Both the position numbers and the translations under genes were made by a program. Shown here piece by piece: positions 27,299-37,350 of a stretch of 64,000 nt of DNA (positions within the stretch are counted from its first letter, which is position 1; every line of letters starts with the position of its first letter). The notes under the pieces are model-generated. The model made no database searches. It saw only the letters and a list, made by a program, of their open reading frames with translations, and was not told where the DNA came from. The DNA is from Thiomicrospira sp. ALE5 (GTDB lineage Bacteria > Pseudomonadota > Gammaproteobacteria > Thiomicrospirales > Thiomicrospiraceae): the NCBI RefSeq assembly GCF_900112445.1, contig NZ_FOYY01000003.1, positions 434,001 through 498,000 of the forward strand, read 5' to 3'.

Positions 27299-28291
27299 TT
27301 AAGACTTCAGATGACTAGCGAAATGATTAAAACCTTGTTCGCTAGTCAAATCAGCCGTCGCTATGGCTTGACCATCTAAGCGACAACCTTTCTGCGCTGT
27401 TATTTGACCGATTTTAGTAAGCTTGACAGCATACTGGCTACTCAGGTCGGCTAGTTTTGACCAGTGTTGAGGCGGTAAAGTAAAACACAATTCATAATCG
27501 TCACCTGCATTAATTGGTTTAAGCCAATCAGCGCCCGCCCATGCTTTAACCGCATTACTCATCGGCATAGCCGTCATATCAAGATCAGCGCCCACTTTTG
27601 ACGCCTGTAAAATATGATTTAAATCAGCCAACAAACCATCTGAAATATCAATAGCACTCGTTGCTAGATCAACTAAAGCCAAACCTAAGCCCACCCTTGG
27701 ATTAGGCCGATTTAACTTTGTTAATGCCTGCACTTCGGCTGCATTGTTGGGCTGCTGAGCTGCCAAAGCTAAGCTTAAACCTAAGCCACCCTCGCCCAAC
27801 AGACCAGACACAAAAATACCATCCCCTGGCTGAGCACCACTGCGTGGTATAGCACAGCCACGCCTTACCCATCCATGAGCTGTAATCGTAATGCTCAAAG
27901 GACCACGCGTAGTATCACCACCAACCAATGGTAAAGCGGATATAGCCGCATCATCAACAAGGCTTTGCATCATCGCGCACAACCCTCCTGTAAATGCAGC
28001 CAACCAGGCCTGGTCATATTTTTCAATTGTTAATGCGAGCGAATAGAAAGCGGGACGCGCGCCCATTGCAGCTAAATCACTTAAATTGACGGCAAGAGAC
28101 TTCCAACCAACGTCAAATGGAGACGTTAATAAAGGAAAGTGAACACCTTCAATCGAGGTATCGGTCACCACAACTAACTGACTATCTTTTGGCGGCGTAA
28201 TAACGGCACCATCGTCACCAATACTGAGATCAGCCTCCGCTAGCCCCTTACCTAGCGGAGCAAAATACCGATTGATGAGGTCAAATTCCAT
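27299..28291 (-). CDS. thiL: Thiamine-monophosphate kinase ThiL
   Basis: Phosphorylates thiamine monophosphate to the active diphosphate. Seen: SIGDDGAVI, VTDTSIEGVHF, the metal-binding VNLSDLAAMGARPAF, GGDTTRGP, and in the C-terminal half TSAIDISDGLLADL and NAGDDYELCFT. Length is 330 residues. It is the last gene of the glyA-nrdR-rib-nusB-thiL operon, 8 bases after nusB; nusB-thiL linkage is common. Confidence 0.95.
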   Translation of the reverse strand: MEFDLINRYFAPLGKGLAEADLSIGDDGAVITPPKDSQLVVVTDTSIEGVHFPLLTSPFDVGWKSLAVNLSDLAAMGARPAFYSLALTIEKYDQAWLAAFTGGLCAMMQSLVDDAAISALPLVGGDTTRGPLSITITAHGWVRRGCAIPRSGAQPGDGIFVSGLLGEGGLGLSLALAAQQPNNAAEVQALTKLNRPNPRVGLGLALVDLATSAIDISDGLLADLNHILQASKVGADLDMTAMPMSNAVKAWAGADWLKPINAGDDYELCFTLPPQHWSKLADLSSQYAVKLTKIGQITAQKGCRLDGQAIATADLTSEQGFNHFASHLKS

Positions 28292-28299
28292 AAAGGTGA

Positions 28300-28803
28300 T
28301 TAAGCGTCAAACTCTGCTGGTCGCACTTGTTTGGCAACCTTATCAGTTACACCATTGATGTACTTATGTGAATCCTCAGCACCAAAATACTTAGTCAGCT
28401 CAACGGCTTCATTAATAATGACCTTAGACGGCACCTGTATTTGATCTTGCAATTCATATACAGCTAAACGCAAAATGCAGCGCTCAACCGGATTGATTAA
28501 CTTGACCGACCTATCCAGAAAAGGCGCATAAACTGCATCTAACGTCGTCACATTTTCGGTAACTTTATTAAGAATGTCTTTAAACCAAACACGGTCAACG
28601 CCACCTAGCCAACCCTCCTCATAGAACTGCTTTTCAATGAGGTAAGTGTCTTGTGGGTTTAATGTCCAATGATATAAAGCTTGTACAGCAGCACGACGGG
28701 TCATGGTGCGCTGACTAACCGGCTTTGAATGATCATCCACTAGTTCTGATGGTTGCTTGATTAAATCAGCCAGATCAAGTTTTTCCAAACCTTTGTCATT
28801 CAT
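28300..28803 (-). CDS. nusB: Transcription antitermination factor NusB
   Basis: RNA-binding antitermination factor acting with NusE at boxA. The core (RRAAVQALYHW, then DRSVKLINPVERCILRLAVYE, IQVPSKVIINEAVELTKYFG, HKYINGVTDKVA) is clear. The product is 167 residues, about 30 longer than E. coli NusB at the N-terminus. The ATG at 28803 lies 3 bases after the ribH stop. An internal Met at residue 34 (MTRRAAVQ) would give the standard length, so the start is uncertain. Confidence 0.93.
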   Translation of the reverse strand: MNDKGLEKLDLADLIKQPSELVDDHSKPVSQRTMTRRAAVQALYHWTLNPQDTYLIEKQFYEEGWLGGVDRVWFKDILNKVTENVTTLDAVYAPFLDRSVKLINPVERCILRLAVYELQDQIQVPSKVIINEAVELTKYFGAEDSHKYINGVTDKVAKQVRPAEFDA

Positions 28804-28806
28804 TAC

Positions 28807-29268
28807 TTAGATCTGCTTTAACAAGTTAATCATTTCAATAGCTGATAACATGGCTTCCCCACCTTTGTTACCCGCTTTAGTCCCTGAACGTTCAATGGCT
28901 TGCTCAATAGAGTCAACAGTCAATACACCAAAAGATACCGGCGCATTATGATCTAACATAACTTGCCCTAAACCTTTCGCACACTCGCCCGCTACATAAT
29001 CAAAATGCGGCGTACCACCTCGAATAACAGCACCCAAAGCAACAACCGCATCATATTCACCTGATGCGGCTACTTTTTGTGCTGCAAGTGGAATTTCAAA
29101 CGCGCCTGGCACTAATATTTGAGTCAAGTTCTCCGTATCACCACCATGGCGAACAAACGTATCAACCGCTCCAGACACTAAATGCTCAACAACAAAGCTA
29201 TTAAAACGCCCAACAACCAAGGCGACCTTTAGACCGTCTGCTTGTAAATTTCCTGCCAATGTTTTCAT
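28807..29268 (-). CDS. ribH: 6,7-dimethyl-8-ribityllumazine synthase RibH
   Basis: Penultimate step of riboflavin synthesis, forming lumazine icosahedra or pentamers. Seen: [53 protein letters not shown], and [18 protein letters not shown], followed by [13 protein letters not shown]. Length is 153 residues. It lies 2 bases after ribBA and 3 bases before nusB. Confidence 0.97.
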   Translation of the reverse strand: MKTLAGNLQADGLKVALVVGRFNSFVVEHLVSGAVDTFVRHGGDTENLTQILVPGAFEIPLAAQKVAASGEYDAVVALGAVIRGGTPHFDYVAGECAKGLGQVMLDHNAPVSFGVLTVDSIEQAIERSGTKAGNKGGEAMLSAIEMINLLKQI

Positions 29269-29270
29269 GA

Positions 29271-30389
29271 CTATTTTTCCTGTTTATCAATATATTGTTC
29301 TATTTGCAGTCCAAAACCGCTTAAACCCGTTAATTTCCAATGAGACCCAATTACCCTTAAACGCGTGACCCCTAGGTCAGCCAAAATCTGGGCACCCAAG
29401 CCATAGGTCTTAGCATCATCTTCTACATAGCTGTCTGGGTGCTGAATCCCTCTGTCCGCTAATTGATAGCGTGCCACACGATCAAGCAAATCCACTGCTT
29501 CTTCATGCTTCCTTAACACGACTATCACACCTGCCCCAGCGGCCTGAATTTGTTGCATAGCCTCATCCAGTGACCAACCACACTCTTTGCGTTGTGAGCC
29601 AAGCATGTCACACAGCGTATCCTGCATATGCACACGTACCAAGGTAGACTCGTCTGGTTTTATCTCACCACAAACCAGTGCAAAATGGGCTTTATGATCC
29701 AAACGATCCTCATAAGCATAAAGTTTAAATTCACCATGACGTGTCGGTAGATTACATGAAGACACACGCTCAACCGTTTTTTCATTTTGTAATCGATATT
29801 GAATTAAATCCGCTACCGTACCTAATTTAAGACCATGCTCCTGAGCAAAGCGTTCTAGATCATCACGACGCGCCATCGAGCCATCTTCATTCATAATTTC
29901 CACAATCACCGACGCTGGCTCATAGCCTGCTAAACGCGCTAAATCACAACCGGCTTCCGTGTGACCAGCACGGGTTAATACACCACCAGGCCTGGCCATT
30001 AATGGGAATATATGCCCTGGAGTCACAATATCACTGGGTTGCGCATCCGCTTTGACAGCCGCTAACACGGTTATTGCTCGATCACTCGCTGAAATACCGG
30101 TTGATACGCCTTTGGCAGCCTCAATTGAAACAGTAAAGTTGGTGCCGTGTGGATCTTGATTGTCACGCACCATCAGGGGCAGATGCAGCTGCTGACAGCG
30201 TTCCTTGGTTAAGGTCAAACAAATAAGCCCGCGCCCATAACGCGCCATAAAGTTTATCGCCTCAGGGGTCACTTTTGCCGCAGGAATAAGCAAATCACCT
30301 TCATTTTCGCGATCTTCATCGTCCATCAAAATGACCATTTTGCCTTCGCGATAATCTGCTAGGATTTCTTCAATACTACTTAATTCCAT
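29271..30389 (-). CDS. ribBA: 3,4-dihydroxy-2-butanone 4-phosphate synthase with degenerate GTP cyclohydrolase II domain
   Basis: The N-terminal RibB domain (residues 1-200) makes DHBP from ribulose 5-phosphate: [65 protein letters not shown]. The C-terminal half (205-370) has the GCH II fold pattern, but the zinc-cysteine loop reads [20 protein letters not shown]: two of the three expected cysteines are replaced by Asp and Lys. Such GCHII-like domains occur in other proteobacterial fusions. A separate ribA is therefore expected elsewhere. Confidence 0.93.
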   Translation of the reverse strand: MELSSIEEILADYREGKMVILMDDEDRENEGDLLIPAAKVTPEAINFMARYGRGLICLTLTKERCQQLHLPLMVRDNQDPHGTNFTVSIEAAKGVSTGISASDRAITVLAAVKADAQPSDIVTPGHIFPLMARPGGVLTRAGHTEAGCDLARLAGYEPASVIVEIMNEDGSMARRDDLERFAQEHGLKLGTVADLIQYRLQNEKTVERVSSCNLPTRHGEFKLYAYEDRLDHKAHFALVCGEIKPDESTLVRVHMQDTLCDMLGSQRKECGWSLDEAMQQIQAAGAGVIVVLRKHEEAVDLLDRVARYQLADRGIQHPDSYVEDDAKTYGLGAQILADLGVTRLRVIGSHWKLTGLSGFGLQIEQYIDKQEK

Positions 30390-30418
30390 TGCCCAACCTT
30401 TTGTCGTTAATCTGTTAA

Positions 30419-31066
30419 CTAGTAGCCATTTTTTGCCAAAAACTCAGCGGTAATTGCTGAAGGCGCCTTTGCTGACTTTCCCTCCAGCAAGCGCTCTAAA
30501 TAACGCGCTAATAAATCGACTTCCAAATTGAGTCGCGTACCGACTTGCCAAGTTTTAATATTCGTATTTTCCATCGTGTGAGGCACGATATTGATGTCAA
30601 ATTGATGGCCCTGAACGCTATTAACCGTCAGACTAATACCGTTTATGCAAATCGAACCCTTATGAGCAATGTAATGGGCAATCGCCTCTGGGGCCGAGAT
30701 CAAAAAACGCCAAGAGCGCGCATCTTGTGATATGCGCACTACTTCACCTACGCCATCAACATGACCACTCACCAGATGACCACCCAAACGATCCGCTAAA
30801 CGAAGCGCTTTTTCCAGGTTTACCTGACTACCTACTTTCATCGCCCCTAAAGTGGTGACTGTAAGCGTTTCAGCAGACACGTCTGCTACAAAATAATCTG
30901 TGCCAAGCTCAACGGCCGTTAAACAAACACCATTCGTTGCAATACTATCGCCCAACGCGACATCGGTTAAGTCAAGCAGCCCTGTGTTAACGGTTAAGCG
31001 CCAATCACCATTTTTTGTTTCGATCGTTTTAATCTGTCCAACGGCTGCAATAATTCCAGTAAACAT
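30419..31066 (-). CDS. ribE: Riboflavin synthase alpha chain RibE
   Basis: Dismutates two lumazine molecules to riboflavin. The protein shows its internal duplication: each half is a beta-barrel, with MFTGIIAAVGQI at the start, GDSIATNGVCLTAVEL and RLGGHLVSGHVDGVG in the first half, and KGSICINGISLTVNSV with NIVPHTMENTNIK in the second. Length is 215 residues. It sits between ribD and ribBA. The name ribC is also used for this gene. Confidence 0.96.
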   Translation of the reverse strand: MFTGIIAAVGQIKTIETKNGDWRLTVNTGLLDLTDVALGDSIATNGVCLTAVELGTDYFVADVSAETLTVTTLGAMKVGSQVNLEKALRLADRLGGHLVSGHVDGVGEVVRISQDARSWRFLISAPEAIAHYIAHKGSICINGISLTVNSVQGHQFDINIVPHTMENTNIKTWQVGTRLNLEVDLLARYLERLLEGKSAKAPSAITAEFLAKNGY

Positions 31067-31075
31067 TCTAATCCC

Positions 31076-32236
31076 TTATGCTTTTACACACTGATAGCGT
31101 CGATAAAAATTATCGCCCAAAAGCTGCTGCTCTTGCAGCTCAAAGTACGTCGCCTGCTCTAAATGCTGCAAAGGCAATAGGTTCAGAGCACTTTGCGCAT
31201 CCGGCCCTAACACAGTGGGCGCACTAAACCAATGAACTTCATCCACCAACTGCTGATTCAACATCGCACCGGCCAGCGTGCCCCCTGCTTCTATCATGAC
31301 ATTATTACACTGATAATGTGCTGCTAAGTGGTTCAAAACGTCAATCAGCTCAACACGCGAATGATTTGTTTGCGCAACAACATGGACCTTTACCCCTAAA
31401 TCCAACAATTGCGCATACTTAGTCGCCTGCTTGGTTTGCGCAGTTTGAGTGGTATACACAATTAATTTATCAGGCTGTGCACAGAGTTTTGCTGTCAAAG
31501 GCAAGCGTAAATGACTGTCTAATACCACCTTAAAGGGTTCGACTCGTCGCTGTGACGACCAGCCCTGCTTGTTTAGATCATCATCACTTACCCGCACTGT
31601 CAGTTGCGGATCATCAACAATGACACTATCAATGCCGGTCACAATGGCACAGTGTTGCGCACGTAACAGATGGCCTTGGCGTCTAGCGAGCTCGTTAGTA
31701 ATCCATTGGCTTTCACCATTAGCTAATGCCACCTTAGCATCTAAACTGGTCGCCAGCTTTAGACTAACCAGGGGCCTACCCGTTTGCATTCGCATCACAA
31801 ACCCTGCATTTAAAGCTTTAGCACGTGCCCTAGCCACATTCTGCGTAACCTCAATGCCTGCTGAAGCTAGGGCAGCTATGCCTCGGCCTGACACCAACGG
31901 ATTAGGATCAGTCATCGCAATGACGACCCGTTTAACGCCGGCTGCGATAAGCGCATTGCAACAGGGCGGCGTTTTACCAAAGTGTGAACAAGGCTCTAGG
32001 GTGACATAGGCGGTCGCATCTTTGGCGTGCTCGGCTGCTTGGCGAAGAGCTAAAACTTCAGCATGAGGTTGACCTGCTTGCTGATGCCAACCTTCGCCAA
32101 CCACTTGCCCTCCTTTTACAATGACGCAGCCCACTGCAGGATTAGGCCGCGTAGATAGACGTCCTAATTGAGCTAAATCGAGGGCGCGATTCATCCAAAT
32201 TAAATCGGTATGGGAAGGCTGAAGGGAATATGACAT
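31076..32236 (-). CDS. ribD: Bifunctional deaminase/reductase RibD
   Basis: Deaminates and then reduces the pyrimidine intermediate of riboflavin synthesis. The N-terminal deaminase has zinc ligands in PHAEVLAL and TLEPCSHFGKTPPCCNALI. The C-terminal reductase (from about residue 155) has RPLVSLKLATSLDAKVAL, VTGIDSVIVDDPQLTVR and the NVMIEAGGTLAGAML nucleotide-binding block. Length is 386 residues. The start at 32236 is 11 bases after nrdR; a second Met at residue 15 is an alternative. Confidence 0.95.
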   Translation of the reverse strand: MSYSLQPSHTDLIWMNRALDLAQLGRLSTRPNPAVGCVIVKGGQVVGEGWHQQAGQPHAEVLALRQAAEHAKDATAYVTLEPCSHFGKTPPCCNALIAAGVKRVVIAMTDPNPLVSGRGIAALASAGIEVTQNVARARAKALNAGFVMRMQTGRPLVSLKLATSLDAKVALANGESQWITNELARRQGHLLRAQHCAIVTGIDSVIVDDPQLTVRVSDDDLNKQGWSSQRRVEPFKVVLDSHLRLPLTAKLCAQPDKLIVYTTQTAQTKQATKYAQLLDLGVKVHVVAQTNHSRVELIDVLNHLAAHYQCNNVMIEAGGTLAGAMLNQQLVDEVHWFSAPTVLGPDAQSALNLLPLQHLEQATYFELQEQQLLGDNFYRRYQCVKA

Positions 32237-32247
32237 CTAGAAATCAG

Positions 32248-32715
32248 TTAGGTTTTAGCAGCGGTTAACGCCATCAGCTTTTCCACTTCTTCACGAAAAG
32301 CTTCTACGTCTTGGAAAGAACGATAGACTGAAGCAAAGCGCACATAGGCTACAGGGTCTAAATCACGAAGTGCACTCATCACCCACTCACCGATTCGACT
32401 CGCAGGGACTTCTCTAGATCCTTCCGCCATTAATCGCTTGATAATTTGCTGGACAACATCATCAATACGATCACTGGCGACCGGTCTTTTTTCTAATGCC
32501 TTTAGCAAGCCCTGACGCAACTTCAATTCATCAAACTTTTCACGATTACCATTGGATTTAATCACTCGCGGCAGACTCAACTCAGCGCTTTCATAAGTCG
32601 TGAAACGTTCGCCACAATTGAGACACTCGCGGCGCCGGCGGATTTGGTTACCTTCACCGGCTAAACGCGAGTCCACTACCTTTGTTTCAGGGGTATTGCA
32701 AAAAGGACAATGCAT
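32248..32715 (-). CDS. nrdR: Ribonucleotide reductase transcriptional repressor NrdR
   Basis: Zinc-finger/ATP-cone repressor that controls ribonucleotide reductase genes according to ATP/dATP. The zinc ribbon is at the N-terminus ([17 protein letters not shown] and [17 protein letters not shown]), followed by the ATP-cone ([20 protein letters not shown]). Length is 155 residues. It lies between glyA and ribD, as in many gammaproteobacteria. Confidence 0.97.
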   Translation of the reverse strand: MHCPFCNTPETKVVDSRLAGEGNQIRRRRECLNCGERFTTYESAELSLPRVIKSNGNREKFDELKLRQGLLKALEKRPVASDRIDDVVQQIIKRLMAEGSREVPASRIGEWVMSALRDLDPVAYVRFASVYRSFQDVEAFREEVEKLMALTAAKT

Positions 32716-32727
32716 TGGGCGCCCTAA

Positions 32728-34002
32728 TTAAGCCTTATAAACAGGAAAGCGTGCACATAATGCACTGACTTTTTGACGAACTTGGTCAATAACCGCATCA
32801 TCCCAGGTTTCATTAGCTTGATCACAGGCATCAATAACATCACAAATCCAACCCGCTAATTCTGCACACTCGGCCTCTTTAAAACCGCGTGTTGTGATGG
32901 CCGCCGTACCAATTCGAATACCACTGGTAACAAACGGTGACATAGGATCATTTGGCACTGAGTTTTTATTAATGGTGATATGCGCATCACCCAGTGCAGC
33001 GTCAACCAATTTCCCGGTTAAGCCTTTTTCAATTAAGCTTACTAAGAATAGGTGGTTTTTGGTGCCCCCCGAAACCACGTCTAATTCGCGCTCTAAAATA
33101 ACCTGTGCCATGGCTTGGGCGTTTTTAACAACCTGCTGAGCATAGGTTTTAAATTCTGGCTCCATTGCCTCTTTAAATGCGACCGCTTTAGCCGCAATGA
33201 CGTGCATTAAAGGGCCACCCTGAGTACCAGGGAATACCAATGAATTTAATTTTTTTTCAATTTCTGGATTGGCTTTAGCTAGAATCAAACCACCACGTGG
33301 GCCACGCAAGGTTTTATGCGTTGTGGTTGTAGTAACATCGGCAATTTGCACCGGGTTAGGATAAACACCCGCGGCAACCAGGCCTGCAATGTGCGCCATA
33401 TCCACTAACAGATACGCACCGACCATGTCAGCGATATCACGAAAACGTTGCCAATCAACAATTTGCGAGTAAGCAGAAAAGCCGGCAATAATTAACTTGG
33501 GCTTATGCTCTTTAGCGAGAGCTTCAACTTGTTCATAGTCAATTTCACCCGTTGTAGGGTTTAGACCATACTGTACAGCGTTGTAGATTTTGCCTGAAAA
33601 ATTCACTTTTGCGCCATGCGTTAAGTGGCCACCGTGCGCTAAGCTCATACCTAACACGGTATCACCCGGCTCTAAAAGGGCCATAAATACCGGTGCGTTG
33701 GCTTGTGAACCTGAGTGAGGTTGCACATTCGCATAGTCAGCACCAAAAAGTTGTTTAGCACGTTCAATCGCCAAAGCTTCGACCACATCGACATGTTCAC
33801 AACCGCCATAATAACGTTTACCGGGATAGCCTTCCGCATACTTATTAGTTAATACCGAACCTTGCGCTTCCATAACACGTGGGCTGGTATAGTTTTCAGA
33901 GGCAATCAATTCAATGTGATCTTCTTGACGCTGGGCTTCATTGGCTATTGCAACAGCAACATCATCATCATATCCAGCAATCGTCATGGCTTGGTTAAAC
34001 AT
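32728..34002 (-). CDS. glyA: Serine hydroxymethyltransferase
   Basis: PLP enzyme interconverting serine and glycine with tetrahydrofolate, the main source of one-carbon units. Seen: [37 protein letters not shown], and the PLP-lysine block [16 protein letters not shown]. Length is 424 residues. It is the first gene of the one-carbon/riboflavin/thiamine operon and diverges from ettA over 160 bases. Confidence 0.98.
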   Translation of the reverse strand: MFNQAMTIAGYDDDVAVAIANEAQRQEDHIELIASENYTSPRVMEAQGSVLTNKYAEGYPGKRYYGGCEHVDVVEALAIERAKQLFGADYANVQPHSGSQANAPVFMALLEPGDTVLGMSLAHGGHLTHGAKVNFSGKIYNAVQYGLNPTTGEIDYEQVEALAKEHKPKLIIAGFSAYSQIVDWQRFRDIADMVGAYLLVDMAHIAGLVAAGVYPNPVQIADVTTTTTHKTLRGPRGGLILAKANPEIEKKLNSLVFPGTQGGPLMHVIAAKAVAFKEAMEPEFKTYAQQVVKNAQAMAQVILERELDVVSGGTKNHLFLVSLIEKGLTGKLVDAALGDAHITINKNSVPNDPMSPFVTSGIRIGTAAITTRGFKEAECAELAGWICDVIDACDQANETWDDAVIDQVRQKVSALCARFPVYKA

Positions 34003-34162
34003 TTATCTACTCCAACTTACATCAGGCTACTTTAAAAATTTCACTAATTTTAACAGTAGTTACAAAAATACACCATGTAAAAAGCGTGATCGACTTTCAC
34101 AATTGCACAAACTTAGGTAAAGTTAAGAGCGTTATTAACCATTAGTTTAAATAGGATTTCGA

Positions 34163-35830
34163 ATGGCTCAATTTGTTTACACCATGAATCGCGTTGGAAA
34201 AGTGGTTCCCCCATCTAAATACATTCTTAAAGATATTTCATTATCTTTTTTTCCAGGCGCCAAAATTGGCGTACTAGGTTTAAATGGCTCGGGTAAATCC
34301 ACCCTCTTACGCATCATGGCCGGTATTGATACGGACATCGTAGGCGAAGCGCGTCCGCAACCAGGCATAAAAGTCGGCTATTTACCTCAAGAGCCCCAGC
34401 TTGACCCCAACAAAGATGTGCGTGGCAACGTTGAAGAAGCTGTAGCAGAAGTCAAACAGGCCATGGCTGACCTTGATGCCATTTATGCCGCCTATGCTGA
34501 ACCCGATGCTGACTTTGACAAACTCGCTGTTAAGCAAGCTGAGATTGAAGACAAAATCCAAGCGATGGACGGACATAACCTTGAACGCACCCTTGAAATC
34601 GCCGCCGATGCACTGCGCTTACCCGCTTGGGATGCGGATGTCACCAAACTATCCGGTGGCGAACGACGTCGTGTGGCGCTTTGTAGATTACTTTTATCCA
34701 AACCTGACATGTTGTTGTTAGATGAGCCCACCAACCATTTGGATGCTGAATCGATTGCCTGGCTAGAACGCTTTCTACTTGAGTTCCCTGGCACCGTTGT
34801 GGCTATTACCCATGATCGCTACTTCCTTGACAATGCCGCCCAGTGGATTTTGGAGCTGGATCGTGGCCAAGGCATTCCTTATGAAGGCAATTACTCCTCT
34901 TGGCTGGAACAAAAAGAACAACGCCTAGAACAGGAAGCGAAACAAGAAGTCGCACGTTTAAAGACCATCAAACAAGAACTTGAGTGGGTAAGAGCCAATC
35001 CAAAAGGGCGTCATGCCAAATCAAAAGCCCGTATGGCACGTTTTGAAGAATTAAGCAGTGTTGAAAATCAAAAGCGCAACGAAACCAATGAAATATTCAT
35101 CCCCGTTGCGGAGCGTTTAGGTGAAAAAGTCATTGAAGTCAACCACATCAGTAAAGGCTTTGGCGACCGCTTACTGATTGAAGATCTAAACTTTAAACTC
35201 CCACAAGGTGGCATAGTGGGTATTATTGGACCTAACGGCGCCGGTAAATCAACACTATTTAAAATGCTCACTGGACAAGAACAGCCTGACTCGGGTGACA
35301 TTGTGTTTGGCGATACTGTACAACTTTCTTACGTTGATCAAAGTCGTGATGCATTGGATGACAACAAAACTGTCTGGGAAGAAATCTCAGGAGGCGATGA
35401 AATCTTCATGGTCGGCAATTTCGAAGTCAATACGCGCGCCTACTGTTCACGATTCAACTTCAAGGGTGGCGATCAACAAAAACGTATTGGCGATCTATCA
35501 GGCGGTGAACGAAACCGGGTTCACTTAGCTAAAACCCTACGCAAGGGCGGCAATGTATTGCTGCTTGACGAACCTACCAATGATTTAGACGTTGAAACAC
35601 TACGCGCATTGGAACAGGCTCTGCTTGATTTTGCTGGCTGCGCAGTGGTGATCTCGCATGACCGTTGGTTCCTTGACCGTATTGCAACGCACATGCTCGC
35701 TTTTGAGGGTGACTCGCATGTTGAATGGTTCGAAGGCAACTTTTCGGATTATGAAGCTGATTTAAAACGCCGCAAAGGTGCGGAAGCCGCACAGCCTCAT
35801 CGTATTAAATATAAACCCATTAAAGTCTGA
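34163..35830 (+). CDS. ettA: Energy-dependent translational throttle protein EttA
   Basis: ABC-F ATPase that binds the ribosomal E site and gates the first elongation steps according to ATP/ADP. There are two ABC cassettes: Walker [12 protein letters not shown] and GPNGAGKSTLF, signatures LSGGERRRVALC and LSGGERNRVHLAK, Walker B DMLLLDEPTNHLD and NVLLLDEPTNDLD. Between them lies the basic linker (RANPKGRHAKSKARMARFEE) that contacts tRNA. There are no membrane segments. Length is 555 residues, as E. coli EttA. Confidence 0.96.
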   Translation: MAQFVYTMNRVGKVVPPSKYILKDISLSFFPGAKIGVLGLNGSGKSTLLRIMAGIDTDIVGEARPQPGIKVGYLPQEPQLDPNKDVRGNVEEAVAEVKQAMADLDAIYAAYAEPDADFDKLAVKQAEIEDKIQAMDGHNLERTLEIAADALRLPAWDADVTKLSGGERRRVALCRLLLSKPDMLLLDEPTNHLDAESIAWLERFLLEFPGTVVAITHDRYFLDNAAQWILELDRGQGIPYEGNYSSWLEQKEQRLEQEAKQEVARLKTIKQELEWVRANPKGRHAKSKARMARFEELSSVENQKRNETNEIFIPVAERLGEKVIEVNHISKGFGDRLLIEDLNFKLPQGGIVGIIGPNGAGKSTLFKMLTGQEQPDSGDIVFGDTVQLSYVDQSRDALDDNKTVWEEISGGDEIFMVGNFEVNTRAYCSRFNFKGGDQQKRIGDLSGGERNRVHLAKTLRKGGNVLLLDEPTNDLDVETLRALEQALLDFAGCAVVISHDRWFLDRIATHMLAFEGDSHVEWFEGNFSDYEADLKRRKGAEAAQPHRIKYKPIKV

Positions 35831-35840
35831 GGAGCTAAGC

Positions 35841-36758
35841 ATGGCAGACCAACAGCAACACCTCGCCTCTCACCTAGTCGCGATCGCTAATGCCATGCCT
35901 GATCCCATTTTTGTAATGGGACAAGATGGCACGTATCTAGACATTATTGGTGGCAACGAACGCAGTCTATACGCCGACGGTCACCCACTCATTGGCAAAA
36001 CCTATCAACAAGTATTACCTGAAAAAGTGGCAATGCGCTTTTTAAATGTCGTTCAAAAGGCCATTAAAACCCAATCGCTACAAGATATTGAGTACCAACT
36101 TGCCAACACTGAAGTTCAGGGAATAGACCCAAATGGACCAACAGGTGGGCAATGGTACGAAGCGCGCGTTTATCCAATTGACAGTGAGGCTTACGGACAA
36201 CCGGCAGTCATCTGGCTGGCTATCAATATTACCCAACGTAAACACATGGAAGAGCAAATCGAGCATTTGTCACAAAATGATGCGCTAACTGGCTTCTATA
36301 ATCGAGATTTCTTTCTTAATCTGTGTGATGAGTTGATCAACAAAGCGCGAATGAACCGACAACCCTTGTCTTTAATTAAAATTGACCTCGATTGTTTTAA
36401 AAATATTACCGACGGCTATGGCCACGAGATGGGTGACCAGGCTATTTTGCAAGCTGCACATGCACTGGAGGTGACCTGCAAAGATTTAGGCTATTTAGGT
36501 CGCTTAAGTTGTGACCAATTTATGGTGGTTTTGGATGAAGTAAAAGCGGTAGACGCCTTTCGAATTGCCAAACTGGCTCAAGAAAAAATCACCGCACAAA
36601 AAATACGCCTTGACGAAACCACCACAACTTGTTTGACTAGTAAAGCAGGCGTGACAGAATTACGCGATACAGATAAAGACAGCCGTCATTTATTTAATCG
36701 CGTTCAGGAAGCGATTGGTGCGATTAAGCGCAGTCGCGAAAACACTAAAATGGCCTAA
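35841..36758 (+). CDS. PAS domain protein with degenerate GGDEF domain
   Basis: Soluble sensor protein. Residues 8-130 form a PAS domain (NAMPDPIFVMGQDGTYLDII, then WYEARVYPI and VIWLAINITQRK). Residues 143-300 form a diguanylate-cyclase-like domain (NDALTGFYNRDFF, LIKIDLDCFKNITDGYGHEMGDQAI in pieces). The catalytic GGDEF is replaced by SCDQF (residues 223-227), so cyclase activity is unlikely; binding or regulatory use is more plausible. I start it at 35841 because GAGGAG lies 6-9 bases upstream and the longer frame runs into ettA. Confidence 0.85.
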   Translation: MADQQQHLASHLVAIANAMPDPIFVMGQDGTYLDIIGGNERSLYADGHPLIGKTYQQVLPEKVAMRFLNVVQKAIKTQSLQDIEYQLANTEVQGIDPNGPTGGQWYEARVYPIDSEAYGQPAVIWLAINITQRKHMEEQIEHLSQNDALTGFYNRDFFLNLCDELINKARMNRQPLSLIKIDLDCFKNITDGYGHEMGDQAILQAAHALEVTCKDLGYLGRLSCDQFMVVLDEVKAVDAFRIAKLAQEKITAQKIRLDETTTTCLTSKAGVTELRDTDKDSRHLFNRVQEAIGAIKRSRENTKMA

Positions 36759-36818
36759 TCGCTATTTTAACCCACTACAAAAATAAGCTTTTTTAGTAAT
36801 AACAACAGGAGATACATC

Positions 36819-37301
36819 ATGAAAAACTGGTTCAAATCCCTTGCAATTGCACTAACATTAGGCTTGGCAAGCACGGCTGGTCATGCCGCCGATGAAGGTG
36901 CAAAAGTGGTTTATCATGTTGATTTTAGCGACGTAACTCGCTATTCAGCTACACTTACCTCAATCAACAATATTATGAACGCGTATGAAAATGAACTGAT
37001 GGAAGCAGACGTACACTTGGTCTTTGTAGGCCATGGGTTACGATTTGTCACTGACGATGCTCTTGCTGGCACGCCTTATGAGCATGATGAGGCGTTACTA
37101 GAGCGCCGTGAAGAATTACAAGGGCGACTAGACGCTTTAATGAATTCGCGCGGTGTACAAGTTAAGCTTTGTGATCATACCCGCAATGAAATTAACCTAG
37201 ACCCAGGTAAAATTTATGATGGTATACAACTAGTCGGTTCTGGTGTGTTTGATATTGCGATTCTGCAAAGCCAAGGCTATGCTTACCTAAAAATCCAATA
37301 A
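36819..37301 (+). CDS. Secreted DsrE/F-like protein
   Basis: Small protein of 160 residues with a signal peptide (cleavage after AGHAA). The mature part has the DsrE-like pattern: KVVYHVDFSDVTRYSATLTS, INNIMNAYE, DVHLVFVGHGLRFVTDD, a conserved single cysteine in VQVKLCDHTRNEI, and VGSGVFDIAILQSQGYAYLKI. Such periplasmic DsrE-family proteins are common in sulfur-metabolising bacteria, but a role is not proven. GGAG precedes the ATG, and a bidirectional terminator follows at 37324. Confidence 0.75.
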   Translation: MKNWFKSLAIALTLGLASTAGHAADEGAKVVYHVDFSDVTRYSATLTSINNIMNAYENELMEADVHLVFVGHGLRFVTDDALAGTPYEHDEALLERREELQGRLDALMNSRGVQVKLCDHTRNEINLDPGKIYDGIQLVGSGVFDIAILQSQGYAYLKIQ

Positions 37302-37323
37302 CCTTTTCCATGCACTGCTAAAT

Positions 37324-37348
37324 AAAAAGCCCCATTTCGGGGCTTTTT
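37324..37348. terminator. Bidirectional intrinsic terminator
   Basis: GCCCC and GGGGC pair across a 5-base loop, flanked by A5 on the left and T5 on the right, so it can stop transcription from both sides. It sits between the convergent DsrE-like gene and the LuxR-type regulator gene. Confidence 0.93.
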
Positions 37349-37350
37349 AT

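Noticed and set aside
30390-32247. FMN riboswitch in the riboflavin genes
   Set aside because: I looked in the gaps before ribD, ribE and ribBA; they are only 9-29 bases long and contain none of the conserved RFN element.
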